DNA from: Rhynchospora pubera
Lineage: Eukaryota > Streptophyta > Magnoliopsida > Poales > Cyperaceae
DNA length: 64,000 nucleotides
Direction: 5' to 3'
Assembly: GCA_028095005.1 (NCBI GenBank)
Contig: CM051459.1
Location: forward strand, 275,547,229 to 275,611,228
The notes beneath the pieces were generated by a model that saw only the letters and a list, made by a program, of their open reading frames with translations, did no database searches and was not told where the DNA came from. The stretch's first letter is position 1, and the number at the start of each line of letters is the position of its first letter. A program made the position numbers and the translations under genes. This document shows, piece after piece, positions 34,128 to 46,841 of the stretch.

Positions 34128-35018
34128 TAGATGATTTTCAGTTATATTTGGGACCATGCATTTTGCGTTGCTCGATTTTATTTTATTCTCTGCTTTAAGA
34201 TATATTGTTTAGTAAAGTTTTGGGGTACATTTATATTTATATAAATATCACATGCCATCACTCTGAGCTAGTTGGATATATGTGTAATATCTGAAGGCTG
34301 TTAGCTGGTGCCTGGTAGTTAGGGAGGTGAAGAATCTGTGTGTTCGCAAATTAGATAAAGTATATCGATGTTTTTCGCATTTTTTTTTATTGTTTCCTTT
34401 CTGTTCTCCTTTTTTACGTATAATTTCGATAGGCATGTTGTGCATTTTTTCGTTTTTGAAACAATAAAGAAAAGGAAAGCCATCTGTTTGGGAAATTGTA
34501 GATTGGAATTGACCAGTCTAACAAGTGAACAAAAAAAAATGAAATATGATCAAGTGTATTGATGCTTATAATTCTCTCTAGTGTAGAAAGTGGGCAGAAA
34601 CATATATCAAAGAAAGAATCAGGCCAAAGCAAATACATGAAAAGCATAGGAAGAATATCAGTGGAGTTAGTTGGCAACACTTACTGCTGATATTACAAGA
34701 GAAAAGAAAAAGGTTAGTAAGAAGAAAATAAAAATAACTACAACACATTCTGTTCCCATATAGCCTAAATAAGTGTGATGGCATCAGTTACCCAGAAGAT
34801 AAAATGTGAAATGTTTACACCATTGACATCAATACATCATTGACTCATTGTGAACACGCACATACTGACATACAATTGAAGATAAAACAAGGCCCAACAT
34901 ATTTTGGGCTTGTTCTTCTAAAAGGAATGAAGTTTTTGGACTCAAGAGAACCAAAATTGCAAGATTAATAATTTGCTTTACACTTGGGCCACTTCTTTTA
35001 AGTGAAACATCATAAACC
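34128..35018. other. Intergenic region
   Basis: No gene is supported. Open frames on both strands near 34250-34780 have no homology I recognise and simple composition. Confidence 0.45.
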
Positions 35019-35029
35019 GCAGCGTCCCG

Positions 35030-35232
35030 GAGTCGGATCCTCTGGTCGTTTTTTACAAACGACCACCTGGTCGTTTTCGATCTGGACCGTCTGATTTAAT
35101 CTCAACGGTTAATATTTTTTCGGGCCTATCAATCGTGGTACTAGCACGGGGCATCCATAGCCATTAAGATTAAATCAGACGGCCCAGATCTAAAACGACC
35201 AGGTGGTCTGTCGACCAGAGGATCTGGTTCCC
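35030..35232 (-). mobile_element. MULE-type miniature element, family M, copy 2
   Basis: Flanked by AGCGTCCCG (35021-35029) and AGCGTCCCA (35233-35241), a 9-bp target duplication with one mismatch. It is the inverted relative of 30935-31123, sharing GTACTAGCACGGGGCATCC (complement in copy 1) and GGATCCTCTGGTCG ends. Confidence 0.9.
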
Positions 35233-35241
35233 AGCGTCCCA

Positions 35242-36046
35242 GTGTCTTACTGCGCAAAACTAGTTGGAAACATCATGAAATCTTTTCACGCTACGCATTA
35301 TTGCATTCGAGAGCTTAGTAGTTAGCACGCTTTTCCTGCGTGAATGAATTATTGCTTTGGAGTAAGAAGAAATAGAAAAAAGAAGCTTCTAATTGCTCTC
35401 TTTTCCCTTGGTTTCCTTTCTACTAGGTTTCTTTTCCTTGATTTGTAGTCCAATAGTAAATCTATAAATTTCTTAAAAGGCACTGGTTGGGATCCTGGGT
35501 TGAGTGCTAATTCAGAGAGATTAGCGTGGTCAATTGGCTTTAAGCCTTAGGAAAGGATAGCTTTCTTTTCCAACATGCTCATTGGTAGCAATTAATTAAG
35601 GTCGTTTTTCATCATTATCTCCACTTGGCAGCAATTAATTATAAGTCAGCATTTGTGCAATCTTTTTCATGACATGGTATATGATATGGACCTCCTGTTT
35701 ATACGCTTATTGCAAATGGAGTTGAGATATTAGACAAGACTCCAATAAAGAACTTGACAGAGATAGATTTGAGATATCAGGAGTTGGAGAACAATTCCTT
35801 CAAGTATAGATTTTCCTTGGTGTTACTTAATCGAAACAAGAAAATTGGAGATTGATAAAAAAAGACTACAACATAGAGCACGTATGCGATTGTAATATAT
35901 AGGTTATAGCGCAAAATTATGTATCACAATCTTCAATCTTTATGGTTATAATAATACAAAAGGCGTAATTTTGGGTCCCTTGCGACACGTTAATTGATAT
36001 CTTAAAAAATAGACAAAATTAGTCGTATGTCCTTCTAATTTTCTCT
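35242..36046. other. Intergenic region
   Basis: No gene, RNA or element was found. Confidence 0.45.
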
Positions 36047-36049
36047 TAT

Positions 36050-36194
36050 TGGCGGCGTTTGGATATAGGAAGAAAGAAGAAGGAAGAAAAAAATGATAAA
36101 CAATTCAAACTCTTCACAAAGTTACACACTTCCCAATATTTCTTCCCACTTCTTCCCTTCTTTCCTTCTTCTCACACCTATCCAAACGGAGCCA
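36050..36194. mobile_element. GTTTGGAT miniature element, copy 2
   Basis: Ends TGGCGGCGTTTGGAT and ATCCAAACGGAGCCA, with TTA on the right and TTAT on the left. The core CAAACTCTTCACAAAGTTACA is the same as in 58003-58155. The arms are GGAAGAAAGAAGAAGG and its complementary CCTTCTTC-type partner, unlike the arms of the other copies. Confidence 0.82.
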
Positions 36195-36197
36195 TTA

Positions 36198-37868
36198 GTC
36201 ATTCTTTAGTATTACTGAATTAGTCATATATCCCTTAAATCATCATTAATTACTATTGCTATCTATCCTTTTGGCTAATTTAAATAATATAATAAAATAT
36301 TACCATAAAAAAAACCAGAGGGAATACCAAAAATTGCCCTTTGGTCGTCACGGTCCACCGTCCACGTCAATTTTCACATTGTGAGTCGCTATCAAGTTTT
36401 TCTCAAATAAAAAAAAAGAAAAAAAAATATTGCAAGTTTGCAACCTTTCTCGAGTTAGATGAATGGTCGTGCAAAAAACAACCCGAAATACCTTGTCCAA
36501 ATGAGCAATCTTTCTGGTCGCATATCAGTGACCAAACATTTCTTCCCCAGACTGATTCAAGCAAAAACTGAGCAAGTAGATTCCAAGCCACGTCTCTCTC
36601 CTTCTGACAAGCAACGTTGCTTTCTATTGTTATTGTTTTCTTTTTTAATTTTTTATTTCCAAACCATCGAATCATAAGGGGACAGCTGGACATCTTCCCA
36701 AACAAAAAAATAATAATAAACCGATGATTGAAAAATTGATTGATTGCATTACAATTCGCATAGTTCAAAAACATATATATAATTTACAAAGAGTACACTA
36801 AAATATACACAAAAAACGACATAAAATGCAAAACCAGTACTTGACCCCACATGGTGCGGCTAGACACCTTTTTTTTTTCAATTTATATTCTGCATTTTTG
36901 TTTCTTTACATTAATTGGTGAACGATAGGACTCGATATCGTTTTCGTATAATCCAAGACCATACATCATGTGAGGGGTAATGCCGTAATGGGTTATGTAT
37001 GTATGGACATGTGTGTTCTTATTTATCATTATTATTAATGTTATAATTAAGTTAGTTTCTGAATCTTTCAACAACCGGAATTCATGCTTTGAATTGTTTT
37101 GCAAAAATTGACGCTCTTGCTAAAAAATTAAATTGAATATGATTATATGAAACATTCGGCATGTTAGGTACTTCTCTTTTCTTCTATGCATGGTGCGTAG
37201 AATCTTTGAGGTCATGGTTAGAAAATTGAGGGATTTCCGTTGTTAAAAAAAAAAAAACATTTTAGTTTAGCCTAATAGTTAAAGGCGATAAGTCCAACAT
37301 TCCCAATGCAGGTCCCTGTGATGGCTTTAATACATTTCAAATTTTTAGGAATTAACTACAACCTCCGAGCATATCTACAATCGCAATATTGGCCCTAAAT
37401 TATCAATAATCACAGAAATGCACCTAGTTGTGTATAAATCTATGGCAGGTTCTGACTAGTAGTTGACATTTGTGCTTACATCAACATTACAATTATAAAG
37501 AATTATGCAACAACCAGTGACATGAGATGATGATACATGATCCACAATTTGTCAGTAACATTATATGAATATTACATGAATCTCTCATGTAATATTGCTT
37601 TAACAGTATTTATATAGCAGACAGATATCAGGGGAAAAAGTTTCATACTTCTAAATAACTATATTTAGACTATAGTATTTCATATCTTAAAAAAGACATA
37701 ATGCAATAAGTTGCCAATCTTTAAAAATCATTTAATGTCTTGAATCTGTTTAACCTCGTTATTATCAAATAATATTTGTATTATCAATAAAAGTCTCTTG
37801 CAATTAATTCGACTCACCTGCTCTTTCTCGCCCTGCAATCAAGTTGCTATGTTTTCAAGTTAGCGTGT
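36198..37868. other. Intergenic region
   Basis: No gene is supported. The 123-residue minus frame at 36403-36774 is low in complexity at its end (poly-F) and shows no family signature. Confidence 0.45.
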
Positions 37869-37879
37869 TTACTTACAAT

Positions 37880-38161
37880 CAGACTTGATTAACATGGTAA
37901 ACGGACACGGAACGGGGTGTTCCGTTTACCGTTTCGTTAACGAAACGAAATGGATTTCGCTATCGTTTACCGTTCCACTTACTAAACGAAATGATTTCGC
38001 TAAATGGCATGTACAAAAACACGTTAAAACACGTTAAACTGTTCCATTTCATGTTCCGTTTACCGTTTCATTAAGGAACAAAACAAATATCTGTACCGTT
38101 TACCGTTCCGTTTCAGCAAACGGAACGACATAACGTTTTTTTGTTTCCGTTGGCAGGCCTA
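37880..38161. mobile_element. hAT-type non-autonomous element with AAACGG-type motifs, copy 1
   Basis: Perfect 8-bp target duplication CTTACAAT at 37872-37879 and 38162-38169. Ends CAGACTTG and CAGGCCTA are degenerate hAT-type (YAGRCYTG) inverted repeats. The interior is crowded with AAACGG, GTAAACGG and CCGTTT words on both strands. AAACGG is the hexamer bound by the maize Ac transposase, so these are plausible binding sites. Confidence 0.88.
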
Positions 38162-38218
38162 CTTACAATTGCGTCAGTAACAGTTTACATGTGCAAGGAC
38201 ATAAGCGGTAATAGACAC

Positions 38219-38488
38219 TAAGGCCTTGCTCCAGAAAGGGTAGAAGAGGGGAACTGAGAGAGGGTAAACTGACCAAACCCTGTCCAATGAGGTTCTCTTG
38301 CTCCCAATCACTAAATTTTCAGGAGTAATGAAGGTGAACTAGGGAGAATGAGGAGACGCTCAATGTAAAAAGAATGAAAAAAGAGAAAACTTCGTTCACT
38401 CCCAAATTTGAGGATTATTGACGTTTTCCTTCCTTACTCTTTCGTTCTTTTCCTTTCCTTCTTCCTCCTAGTTCTGGAGCAAAGCCTA
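38219..38488. mobile_element. Foldback miniature element, GCTCCAG family, copy 2
   Basis: Ends AGGCCTTGCTCCAGAA and TTCTGGAGCAAAGCCTA are inverted. The core TCCCAAATTTGAGG lies near the middle. It directly abuts copy 3, sharing the CCTAGG junction. Confidence 0.72.
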
Positions 38489-38748
38489 GGCTTTGCTCTA
38501 GAAACAAGAGGGAAGGAAGAATAATAAGAAAATGAAGTGTAAAGGAGCAAAGAGAATTCACATCCAAATTTAGGGGTGACCATATTGATCAAATTTTTTA
38601 TATAGAGTTTATTTCCATTGCTCTCCATTCATCTAGGTTTTTATTGTGTTTTTTGAGTTTGGGAGTAGGTAAACTCCTTGACAGAAAAAAAAAACATTTC
38701 ACATCTTCTCTCACCCTCCCCCATTTATTCCTTCTAGAGCAGACCCTA
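38487..38748. mobile_element. Foldback miniature element, GCTCCAG family, copy 3
   Basis: Ends AGGCTTTGCTCTAGAA and TTCTAGAGCAGACCCTA are inverted, with the core TCCAAATTTAGGGGTGA inside. Its ends carry CTCTAG where copy 2 has CTCCAG. Confidence 0.7.
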
Positions 38749-38776
38749 ATAGATGCTTTGAGTCTAGCTTCATCGA

Positions 38777-38974
38777 AGGGAATGAGATTCTCTAGATGCC
38801 CGTCTAGTGGAAGCCTTTAATCCGTATTTGTCCGATTAATAATGGATGCCTGTGATTAATGTCAGCCCTGTCGATATTCGTGCGGCCCGTAAAAATCCAT
38901 CTATTGATATTAAATCGGACGAATATTACTAAAAGACTTCCACTCTGATGTTTAAAAAAAACAGGATCCGGATC
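38777..38974. mobile_element. MULE-type miniature element, family M, diverged copy 3
   Basis: Flanked by CTTCATCGA (38768-38776) and CTTCATTGA (38975-38983), a 9-bp duplication with one mismatch. The interior keeps the family M plan: TCCGATTAATAATGGATGCC, then GCCCGTAAAAATCC and the inverted ATTAAATCGGACG. Confidence 0.72.
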
Positions 38975-38983
38975 CTTCATTGA

Positions 38984-40500
38984 AGTGCTTGCATGTGCTA
39001 AGTACGTTAGGGAACAAGCTCTCTTTTTGTATTTTCATTTTCTTCCGAAATAATATTGAAAATTGGGATCTTCCGGAAAGCTTTTTTTTTTAACTATTTC
39101 ATAATTGCATTTGATGACCTTTAATTTTAAAGAAAAAAGTAATGACGTGGAATCATTTTTTTTTGAAAAAAACAAAAATCCTTGTTTCTTACAGGGAAGA
39201 TTATTTTTATACAGTAAATAATAGCGACAAAACAAAATAATACCAATATTAACATAACAACAGCAATAAAAACAATAATATCAATGATGATGCAATATCT
39301 TCGTCAATGAAAAGTAAACATACCATAATTTTTATATCGTAATGTAAAGTAAATTAAAAGTTTTATAATTTTAAATCATCATCATATGTTTTTATTTATT
39401 ATAAACACAAAATGTAAACAAATAGCAACATAACTAATAATGACGACAATCAGAAACAACATAAATAATTGTAGCAACAACCATAACAGTATTTATGGAT
39501 GACAACGACAACAGATGCAGTGACGAGAAGAATAAAGAGGAGAACAAAACATAATGCAATAATATAATTCATAATAAGATATTATATAAAACAGCATTAA
39601 TAAATGGTGATAAAAAAACAAAATAAGAAATTTTATTTAACCATATTACAATACGGCGAACTATCATCGTCATTACTCATTAGTACAATTATTGATACAA
39701 TTAGTTACCAAGAAGATTATTATTAGAGCGATCTGATTTAAAATGAAAAGGAAATAAAGCAAATGATATTTTTGCAAGGAAGAATGATCTTCGGAACTGA
39801 CCATCTAAGAGTTTTTTTTTTAGAAATGCTTGACAGCGGCTGTCAAGTAAAAACAACAAGGCCATCTAAGAGTTACAAGAAAAGTTTTCAACCTCTGCTG
39901 CCCATTTTTCACTCAACTTTTTTTTTTTTTTTTTAAATTCTCTTCTTTTATTTTATATCGAAAGAAATTTGGGTACCACACGCCCCAACCATACATGTAT
40001 CTCGGAAGAAAATGAAAAAGGGTTAAAAATGCTGATTGGAAATTTGGAATCGACCGTAAAAGACTGTACGGCTGCGATCGGAATGAGTTATTTTCTGTAA
40101 AAATTTCATGGAATTTATACGTTATATAAATTCTCTGATCGGAATAAATTATTTGTATTTTATTTAACAGGAATTTTATTGTTATTATCCAACAAAATCA
40201 TAAAAAGTTCAATTATTATTAATGAAATAAAATAAAATTCCATGCTTAGACCATTCCGTACATCTGATGGAACAGATATAGATCCTTCTCATCTCGCATT
40301 TAGACCTCTCTTTATTTTAAACAGATAGAGTCGCATATTCCATGGGATGACGAAATATCTATTTTTATTCGGTAGAAATGATGATTGAATTAAGACTTCA
40401 TTCTGTTGGTTTTGAAATCCAATTTGTTCTATCTGGAATAAAATAGAAAACTTCTAGTCACTATTTTTTTAATTATTAGTTTATGGGACACTATTTATAT
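38984..40500. other. Intergenic region rich in short A/T and CAA-type repeats
   Basis: 39200-39600 is simple-sequence-like (ACAATAATA, AACAACATAA words). No gene is seen. Confidence 0.5.
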
Positions 40501-42686
40501 AATATATAATAATTCAATTTCAAAGACTCATTTCACTGTAGAAAGAACTCAAATCGCAACGGTTCTCCTTACTGTTCAGTCTACGATGGATTAAATCCGG
40601 TACCTCCGTCTCCACTGTCTCTTTCATGCACCTGCTCCTTTCGCTTTTATATTCCCGTCTCTTTGTTGCTTCCGTGCGTCCCTTTCTTCTGTGCTTCCTG
40701 CTTCGCTGTACATACTGTCCTGCGCTTTTTCTGCCGTATCTGATCTAATTCGTCTCTTTTCCGGACGGAGAGGTTGGGTCTTCTATGCTCTGCGGTCAAT
40801 CCGTGTACGGCTGCCTGTACTGAGCTTTATGCGTGCTCCAGAAGGGTCTTAATGGCACTATTGCCTTGCAAGGGTTTCCATCCTGCTTCTGTGCTCTTCC
40901 TCTCCTCTTGCTCCTTTTTTTTCTTCTCGGATCCTCTCTTCCTATCTTATTTCGGTGAGTTTTTCTCCTCCGTTTGCTTTTCGTTTCTCTAATTCTTCTT
41001 CCTTTCTTTTTTGTTTTTGCTTTCCACCTGTTTTTACTTTCATCCCCGATTTTCCTTTTTCTTTTTTTCATTTTACCAGGTTGTACTGTTGGGCGTTCTG
41101 AGATTTGGGGCTGCTGTCGGCTGGTTCTGTGCAAAGGTTTCTGATTCCTTTCAATTGGATTGTTTATTTATTTTTTTCTTTCTAATTTTTTTGGGATTTC
41201 CTTGTAGGGCTCATGCCATGAAGATAGAAAGAGCTTTCTGACAATCCTCAAGATACCAAAATCAAGCCTAAATTTCAGTTGCCATAATTAAGTCGTACCT
41301 TCTCCTTTCAGGTTATAATATAATAGCATCTCTCTTTTTCTTATTTTCAATATATTTTTCTTATTTCCCGGATGAGGAAGCCAATATATATTATAAACTA
41401 ATAATATAGTCTCGGCTAACCGTGGATCTGGGCTCAAGTTTTTCTTTTTATTTCAACCAATTTAGATCCTTTTTGAATTTTGGGACATGATTTTGCACTA
41501 TGCAATTGTAGCAACGAATGCGAGAATAAATGTTTCAGTTCCTGATGCATTGGTTACTTTAGTTTTAATTGCTTATATTTAGTTAAGTTGTCTGCCTCAA
41601 AGAGGAAGTTTATAGCCGATCCCTTTCTTCGAGAAGTAAATAATGCAGATCGGTTCCTCTCGATTCGCCCATTTATGTTTTTTTAGAGCAATTTCTGATA
41701 TTTTGCAGCTCTGTTGTTTGGTTATTTTAAATACATAGTTGCCCGTAAAGGAGTTCTTTTGTCTACTAGAATTTGTATCTCAATTGAATTAACTTTAGTT
41801 TTCATTTTTTTTCCCCTTCGGCATCTTACTATTGATTCATTATTCCTTCCACCTTAGGTTGACCTACCAATTTGTTTCGGTGTTGCATGAGAACAATCTC
41901 CATGTAGTGAATAGGTATTTTCTTTCAATGACCCTTTGTCTTACAAATTACAATAATATTTTAGGGTATATGATTTGCGAGCCAAAGCTAGCCATCTGCA
42001 TGAACAGAGAAATACATGAAGCATGGTTTCGAATCTGCCCAGGTTGTCCAATTCTATACATTTTTCCGATTTGTGTGCTCATCTGGTTTCCTTCTATCAT
42101 TTGCCTTGAGACATGACCCAAAGGTAGCAATGGTAATGCTAATGTGATTTTCTTCTCTCTTTTGCCTTGCTGCTCTCAAACTATGAAAAGAAATATTAAT
42201 TTAGGCTAATTTCGTTAAAATAATAATAATATACTGTGTTTGGATTGTAGGATCTCAGATGTTCACAGTGATGCACATAGGAAAAATCATATTCTATTGC
42301 GGAGGCTAGCAGAACTTTTGAGAAAAAGAAGAGAGAAAGAAAAGGTGATTGTTGATAGAAATTTGGATAAAATTGAGAGTAATAATTGCAAAAATAATTG
42401 TTAATAATTTAGGTTGTGCTGATTCTTAATTGCAAGAATTTAAAGCTTAAGTAGCTGTTGGTTCAGTATAATCTTATAATATGTATCTGACAGATGAAAA
42501 CACTATACAATAGTGATAATTTTGTCATCATGCTCACTATCATTGTATCATTGTCGGATGTAATTTTAGTTTATTTGGATCAAGTTGCTTCTATTAAATT
42601 TGCTGTTATTTGTTTTGGTTATATAATGTTTAGTGTCTATTAGTTTGTGCTCTGGACTTTCATTAATTTGTCTGTTTGTTTTTCAG

Positions 42687-42813
42687 TTGTAGCTATTGTT
42701 CTTTTGTTGGCGATGAGATAAAAATGCTCTACTCAACAGATTTACTAGAGAATGGTCACGACTTCATCAGAAGCTTCTTCGAAAAATGTACTGAGTCTGA
42801 GCTCTATTTTCTG
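42687..42813 (+). other. Exon-like open segment in the putative Helitron
   Basis: Preceded by TTTTTCAG and followed by GTACTC. One frame is fully open and reads SYCSFVGDEIKMLYSTDLLE and onward. I do not recognise the parent gene. It could be a captured exon or chance. Confidence 0.3.
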
Positions 42814-44286
42814 GTACTCATTTTGTACATCTCACATTTAGTTTTGATTATAGGAAATCAAATTTTTAATTAGGCAAGTCATGGGCTAAAAAATAATTAG
42901 AATAATAGTTAAAAATATGCTTGGGTTATATTAGTATTGTTGATGTTCGTAAGCAGCAACGATTGTAATTAAGGGTTTAAGTTATATTGCTAAATATTTG
43001 CATTGATATCAATTACTCTATAGTGATCATTATTTATATTCTATGTTACCGGAGAGGCTACAAACTGAAAGAAATTTCTACTTAGATGTCTCATCATGTT
43101 GGTTAGCTGCTAGATCACTGCCGATGCATTGTTTAGGATCTACATTTTATCTTTTAGGTTTTTTTCTGGTAGTACAATCACTTTTAGGGTTGTTGTGCCA
43201 GATTAAGCCTCAATCTTTTTTTTCCTTAGGTCCTGTGCACTGGATTGATCTTCTTGCTAATTGCTAAGATCAATCTTTTATTTTAACAAGATCATTAAGG
43301 AGCCATGGGCTATAGCCTGACTGCCTTCTTCTATTTTTTAAAGTTTTGCTTACTTAGATATAAAAACCCATTGTTTTTTGGCAATTAAAATTTCTATAGG
43401 TTAGAGTAAAAACTGTGATTTTGTGTTCTTACTATAGGTCGAAGTATGGACGTGTGGCAAAGGCATTGTAAGTTTAGCTGGTCTTGAGGTGTGGAAAAAG
43501 AAAGTTTCTTGAATTCTGGGAGACAAAACTACTTGTAAGTGAACTTACCTGATGCTTCATATTTTGAAATTAGGAACTTTCCGATGAGATTTAAATCAAC
43601 ATATGCTTTTAAATTCTATGATAGCGCAAATTTGAACTATTATGAAAAGTTCACTGAAGACAAAGATCGAAAGGTAAATCATCGTGTATTTTTCCCTTTC
43701 TTTTTGGCTTTATAAAAATAATCCTAGCTGATGTTTCTTTCTCAATATCAAATTTTGTAGTTTCAACTGTATGTCCTGTCAGTTATTGTTGTTTATTATG
43801 GCTTCATGAATATCAATTATTTTCACTTGGGCTTATATCTTTTGGTTTAGATCTACATAAATGTTGCATTGTAAAAGATAACATTTTTTGTCAAGTTTTT
43901 ATGTTAAATTGAATACTAAAACAATTATTTCAGCTGGTATCCAATTTTGCCCCTTGCTGCATTTTTTTTACCGTCTATCTTAAACTAAATACAAAAAAAT
44001 GTTTCTCTCTGGTAGTTGAAAAACAAAAGGCTTAGTAGTTGTTGTAGTTGTTGTGGTTAGGGCTGGTAGATTCTAAAATGCATCTTTCATGTTTATTTAG
44101 TGCGTGTTTTGGTTTAGACTAATTAATGTAGCTTTCGTATCCCGACACTTTTTCTTTCTTGGTTTACTGGTAATTTTTGTTTTCTATTGATATTTGGCCA
44201 TTTGGCCGCACTTCTTCAATTTATGTAGATTGTAGATGTTGTGCTCATTTAATTAGTGAAACATTGGTTTTATCATTTCTTTCCAG

Positions 44287-44391
44287 CAATAATTTTGATG
44301 GTTATGAGCTGTCTGACAATTGTGATGGTTATGAGGTGTCTGATAAGGCTGATGGTCATGAGCCTGCAGCATTACCAGGGAGGATAAAAGG
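44287..44391 (+). other. Exon-like segment with a three-fold DGYE-type repeat
   Basis: After a TTTCCAG acceptor-like site the frame encodes FDGYELSDN, CDGYEVSDK and ADGHEPAAL in tandem, ending at a GT. Its origin is unknown. It could be a captured exon fragment. Confidence 0.35.
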
Positions 44392-45268
44392 GTTATTGCT
44401 TATGTTGTTTTCTTTTATTTTCAAGAACTTCTATTTCTGTAGATATAACATGCGATTAAAGAAGCACATTTGTTTTTCAACTAATTTAGTTCTGACTTCC
44501 ATTTTTAAGTACTGCAATATGAACTTGAATTTTTCCATTACAAAAAGAATCCTCTTAGTGATCATATGCTAATAAATTTTCAGTTTTGTTAGAGGTACTC
44601 AATAATTCAAACTCTGATGCTGAGCATTGATCTAATTTTGAAGAGTTGAACTGCATTTCTTTTTCTTTATGGAAGCTCAGAAAGACTATGGTCCGGTAAT
44701 TCAATGGATTACTTTAATTAATGAATTTTAATATGTTGATATATTTACTTTGTCAAACATGTTGCAAAAAAAAAAATTGTGTAATATTACACAAAAAAAA
44801 ATTTCATCTGGCAACAAAAGGAAACAACACCTCAATGGATGAGTTTAGTCGTATGTAGGAAAAGCACCAAGTATAATGAAAGAAAAATGTACATTGCTGG
44901 TACGAAATTAAAAAGCATCAGTTTGTTAATTTGAGCTTATTTTAGAATGCTTTGTTTTGCTCATGCACGTAATATGCCAATTTAGATATAAATTACGTCT
45001 TGCTTTATTTGATCATGTATGTGATTGTTTAGGCATATGAGGATAATTTAAACCTTAGGGCAAGGAGTCAGGGGATGATCAGGGAACAACCATGACATAT
45101 GAACAAATTTGTTCAGAGTGGGCCTAATTTAGATAAATTATTAGAGCTGCACCTTTTGTTTCTTTGTATTGTCATCAAGATATGTCTACTAATGTATTTT
45201 CTATGAGCCTAATGTATCTATTTTTTTAAATTTTTTTACTTTTTAAAAAATATGAAAAATAAAACTTA

Positions 45269-45296
45269 ATCGCGCGAAGCGCGATATTGTAGCTAG
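45269..45296 (+). mobile_element. Helitron 3' terminus
   Basis: ATCGCGC-GAA-GCGCGAT forms a perfect 7-bp stem with a 3-base loop (45269-45285). After 7 bases comes CTAG (45293-45296) and then T. This matches the Helitron rule of a short GC-rich hairpin about 10 bases before CTRR at an AT target. Confidence 0.78.
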
Positions 45297-45780
45297 TTTA
45301 TTTCAAAATAAAAATAAAACACTATTTATACAACAGACTTAAAAGTAACTGCTCTGAAAATAACATTCGTGTTTTTTTTCTCTTAAAACAGGCGAGATGT
45401 GGGCCCAATTTCCGAAAGCTAAATAAATAATAAGCTGACCACGTCAGCAAAGATTAAGACTTAAGAGGACCAAACCAAACACCAACGGTAAGATCATCAC
45501 ACCAATTGCATCCCTAAAAAAAAATCACAATAATTATACTTACAAACCAAAATAATTTATAATAAAATAACAATAACAAACAACATATCATCATTAAAGT
45601 ATTGCACTGATAACATAACATAACATAACATAACATAACAATAACGTAAGAGGCCATTCTTCCTCCGACTCCGAGCCGCCTTGTGCTGCTGGGTTCGTTC
45701 CAAGGCGGAGAATTTGAGAACGAAACACCACACAACACAACACAACACACCACTTCCCCCTGATCCCTTTTTCTTCGCCT
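45297..45780. promoter_or_regulatory. Upstream region of the DENN gene
   Basis: Lies between the Helitron end and the gene's 5' exon. It contains a short tandem repeat of CATAA (45607-45650) and a GC-richer stretch at 45660-45720. No definite TATA box can be assigned. The promoter must lie here or in the first part of the 5' exon. Confidence 0.45.
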
Positions 45781-45951
45781 GTGATAATATATCATATCAT
45801 CATATTATTGAGCAAAAACAAATCAAGCTTTTAAGCCCCGACCGAAATAGAGAGTCAACGACGGATCAAGCCTTTCAGCTTTCGGCGGGACCAGTCAAAG
45901 CGCTTCTTCGGAGCCGGGAGGAGGAGAATTGATTCCGATCTCCAGTACAAG
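45780..45951 (+). other. Putative 5'UTR exon of the DENN gene
   Basis: Ends CAGTACAAG before GTGATAAC, a good donor, with the matching acceptor at 46826-46827 just before the start codon. The start coordinate is approximate. Confidence 0.5.
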
Positions 45952-46841
45952 GTGATAACTCAACTGAATACTTAGTAATTAGAATGATTCTGAATTCGAC
46001 AGAGAACTAATTGCTAAGGACAGGAGAGAGCCAGCGAGAGCGAACCTAATTTATTATTTATTGTTAATTATTTCCGTTGGCGTTAATTACGGTTTGTACG
46101 TGTATCCCTCACGTGCCTGGCTTTAATTTTGAACTCTGAAGTGATAATTGAAGGCGAAGCTCAGAGCTTTTTTCAACTGGGGTGTTTTTAGTTGTGCAAA
46201 AGGAGCCTTACTGTTTTGATTTTTTTCTCATTTTAAGTGTGTGTTTCAAGGGTTCAACAAGATTGAAATCAATTTTGCTCGTTGAAGGAATTGAGTCTCA
46301 ATTCATCCAAGACTGTAGTCAAAGCATAAGCTGAGCTTCAACTGCAGGCCTAGTGCAAAAGGAGCTCTTTTCTTTAGTTAGTTGTTAGTTTCTGGTTGGC
46401 TGTTAGAGACCTATAGTTTGGTGATGGGTCAAAACTACTGTTTCCTTGCCTTACTGAACCCAATTTAGCCACTATAATTTATAATTTCTTTTGCTATAAC
46501 TTGTAAGTGGCAATGTAGAAATAGTGGGGTTCATATCCCCTTTTGATTGTGCATGTTATGGTTAATTTGAAGTTCTCTGTGAAATTTTTTATTTTGCAGA
46601 GTGAAAGGGCACCATATCTAACCTTTTCTGGTAATTAATTCAAGGTAGTAAGAAACAAGGGGGTTGGAGCTTCACTAAATTCCCTTTCTTCTGAAAACTC
46701 AACCAAAAGCTGTTTTTCTATTCACCCACTTCACTAGATATAGAAATGCAAGAAAACCAACCAGAGTGAATAATTTATTTCCTATTGTAATTTTCCACTA
46801 TAACTCTCTCTTTGTTGCATTAATCAGTGGAAAAAACTACA

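Larger units (their letters stand above)
40501..45296 (+). mobile_element. Probable non-autonomous Helitron; 3' end certain, 5' end not found
   Basis: The 3' end at 45269-45296 has the Helitron signature (hairpin, then CTAG, then T). Upstream DNA is unlike the flanking intergenic sequence: 40560-41230 is pyrimidine-rich and leader-like, and there are exon-like open segments bounded by AG and GT (42687-42813 and 44287-44391). No Rep/helicase coding sequence is seen. The 5' TC end could not be located, so the left limit given here is a placeholder. Confidence 0.45.

Noticed and set aside
37262..37325. tRNA-like or SINE sequence (TAGCCTAATAGTTAAAGGC)
   Set aside because: A-box-like only; the expected GGTTCGANTCC B-box is absent.
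40796..41134. 112-codon Lys/Arg-rich minus frame
   Set aside because: Antisense of a pyrimidine-rich leader-like stretch; low complexity, no domain.
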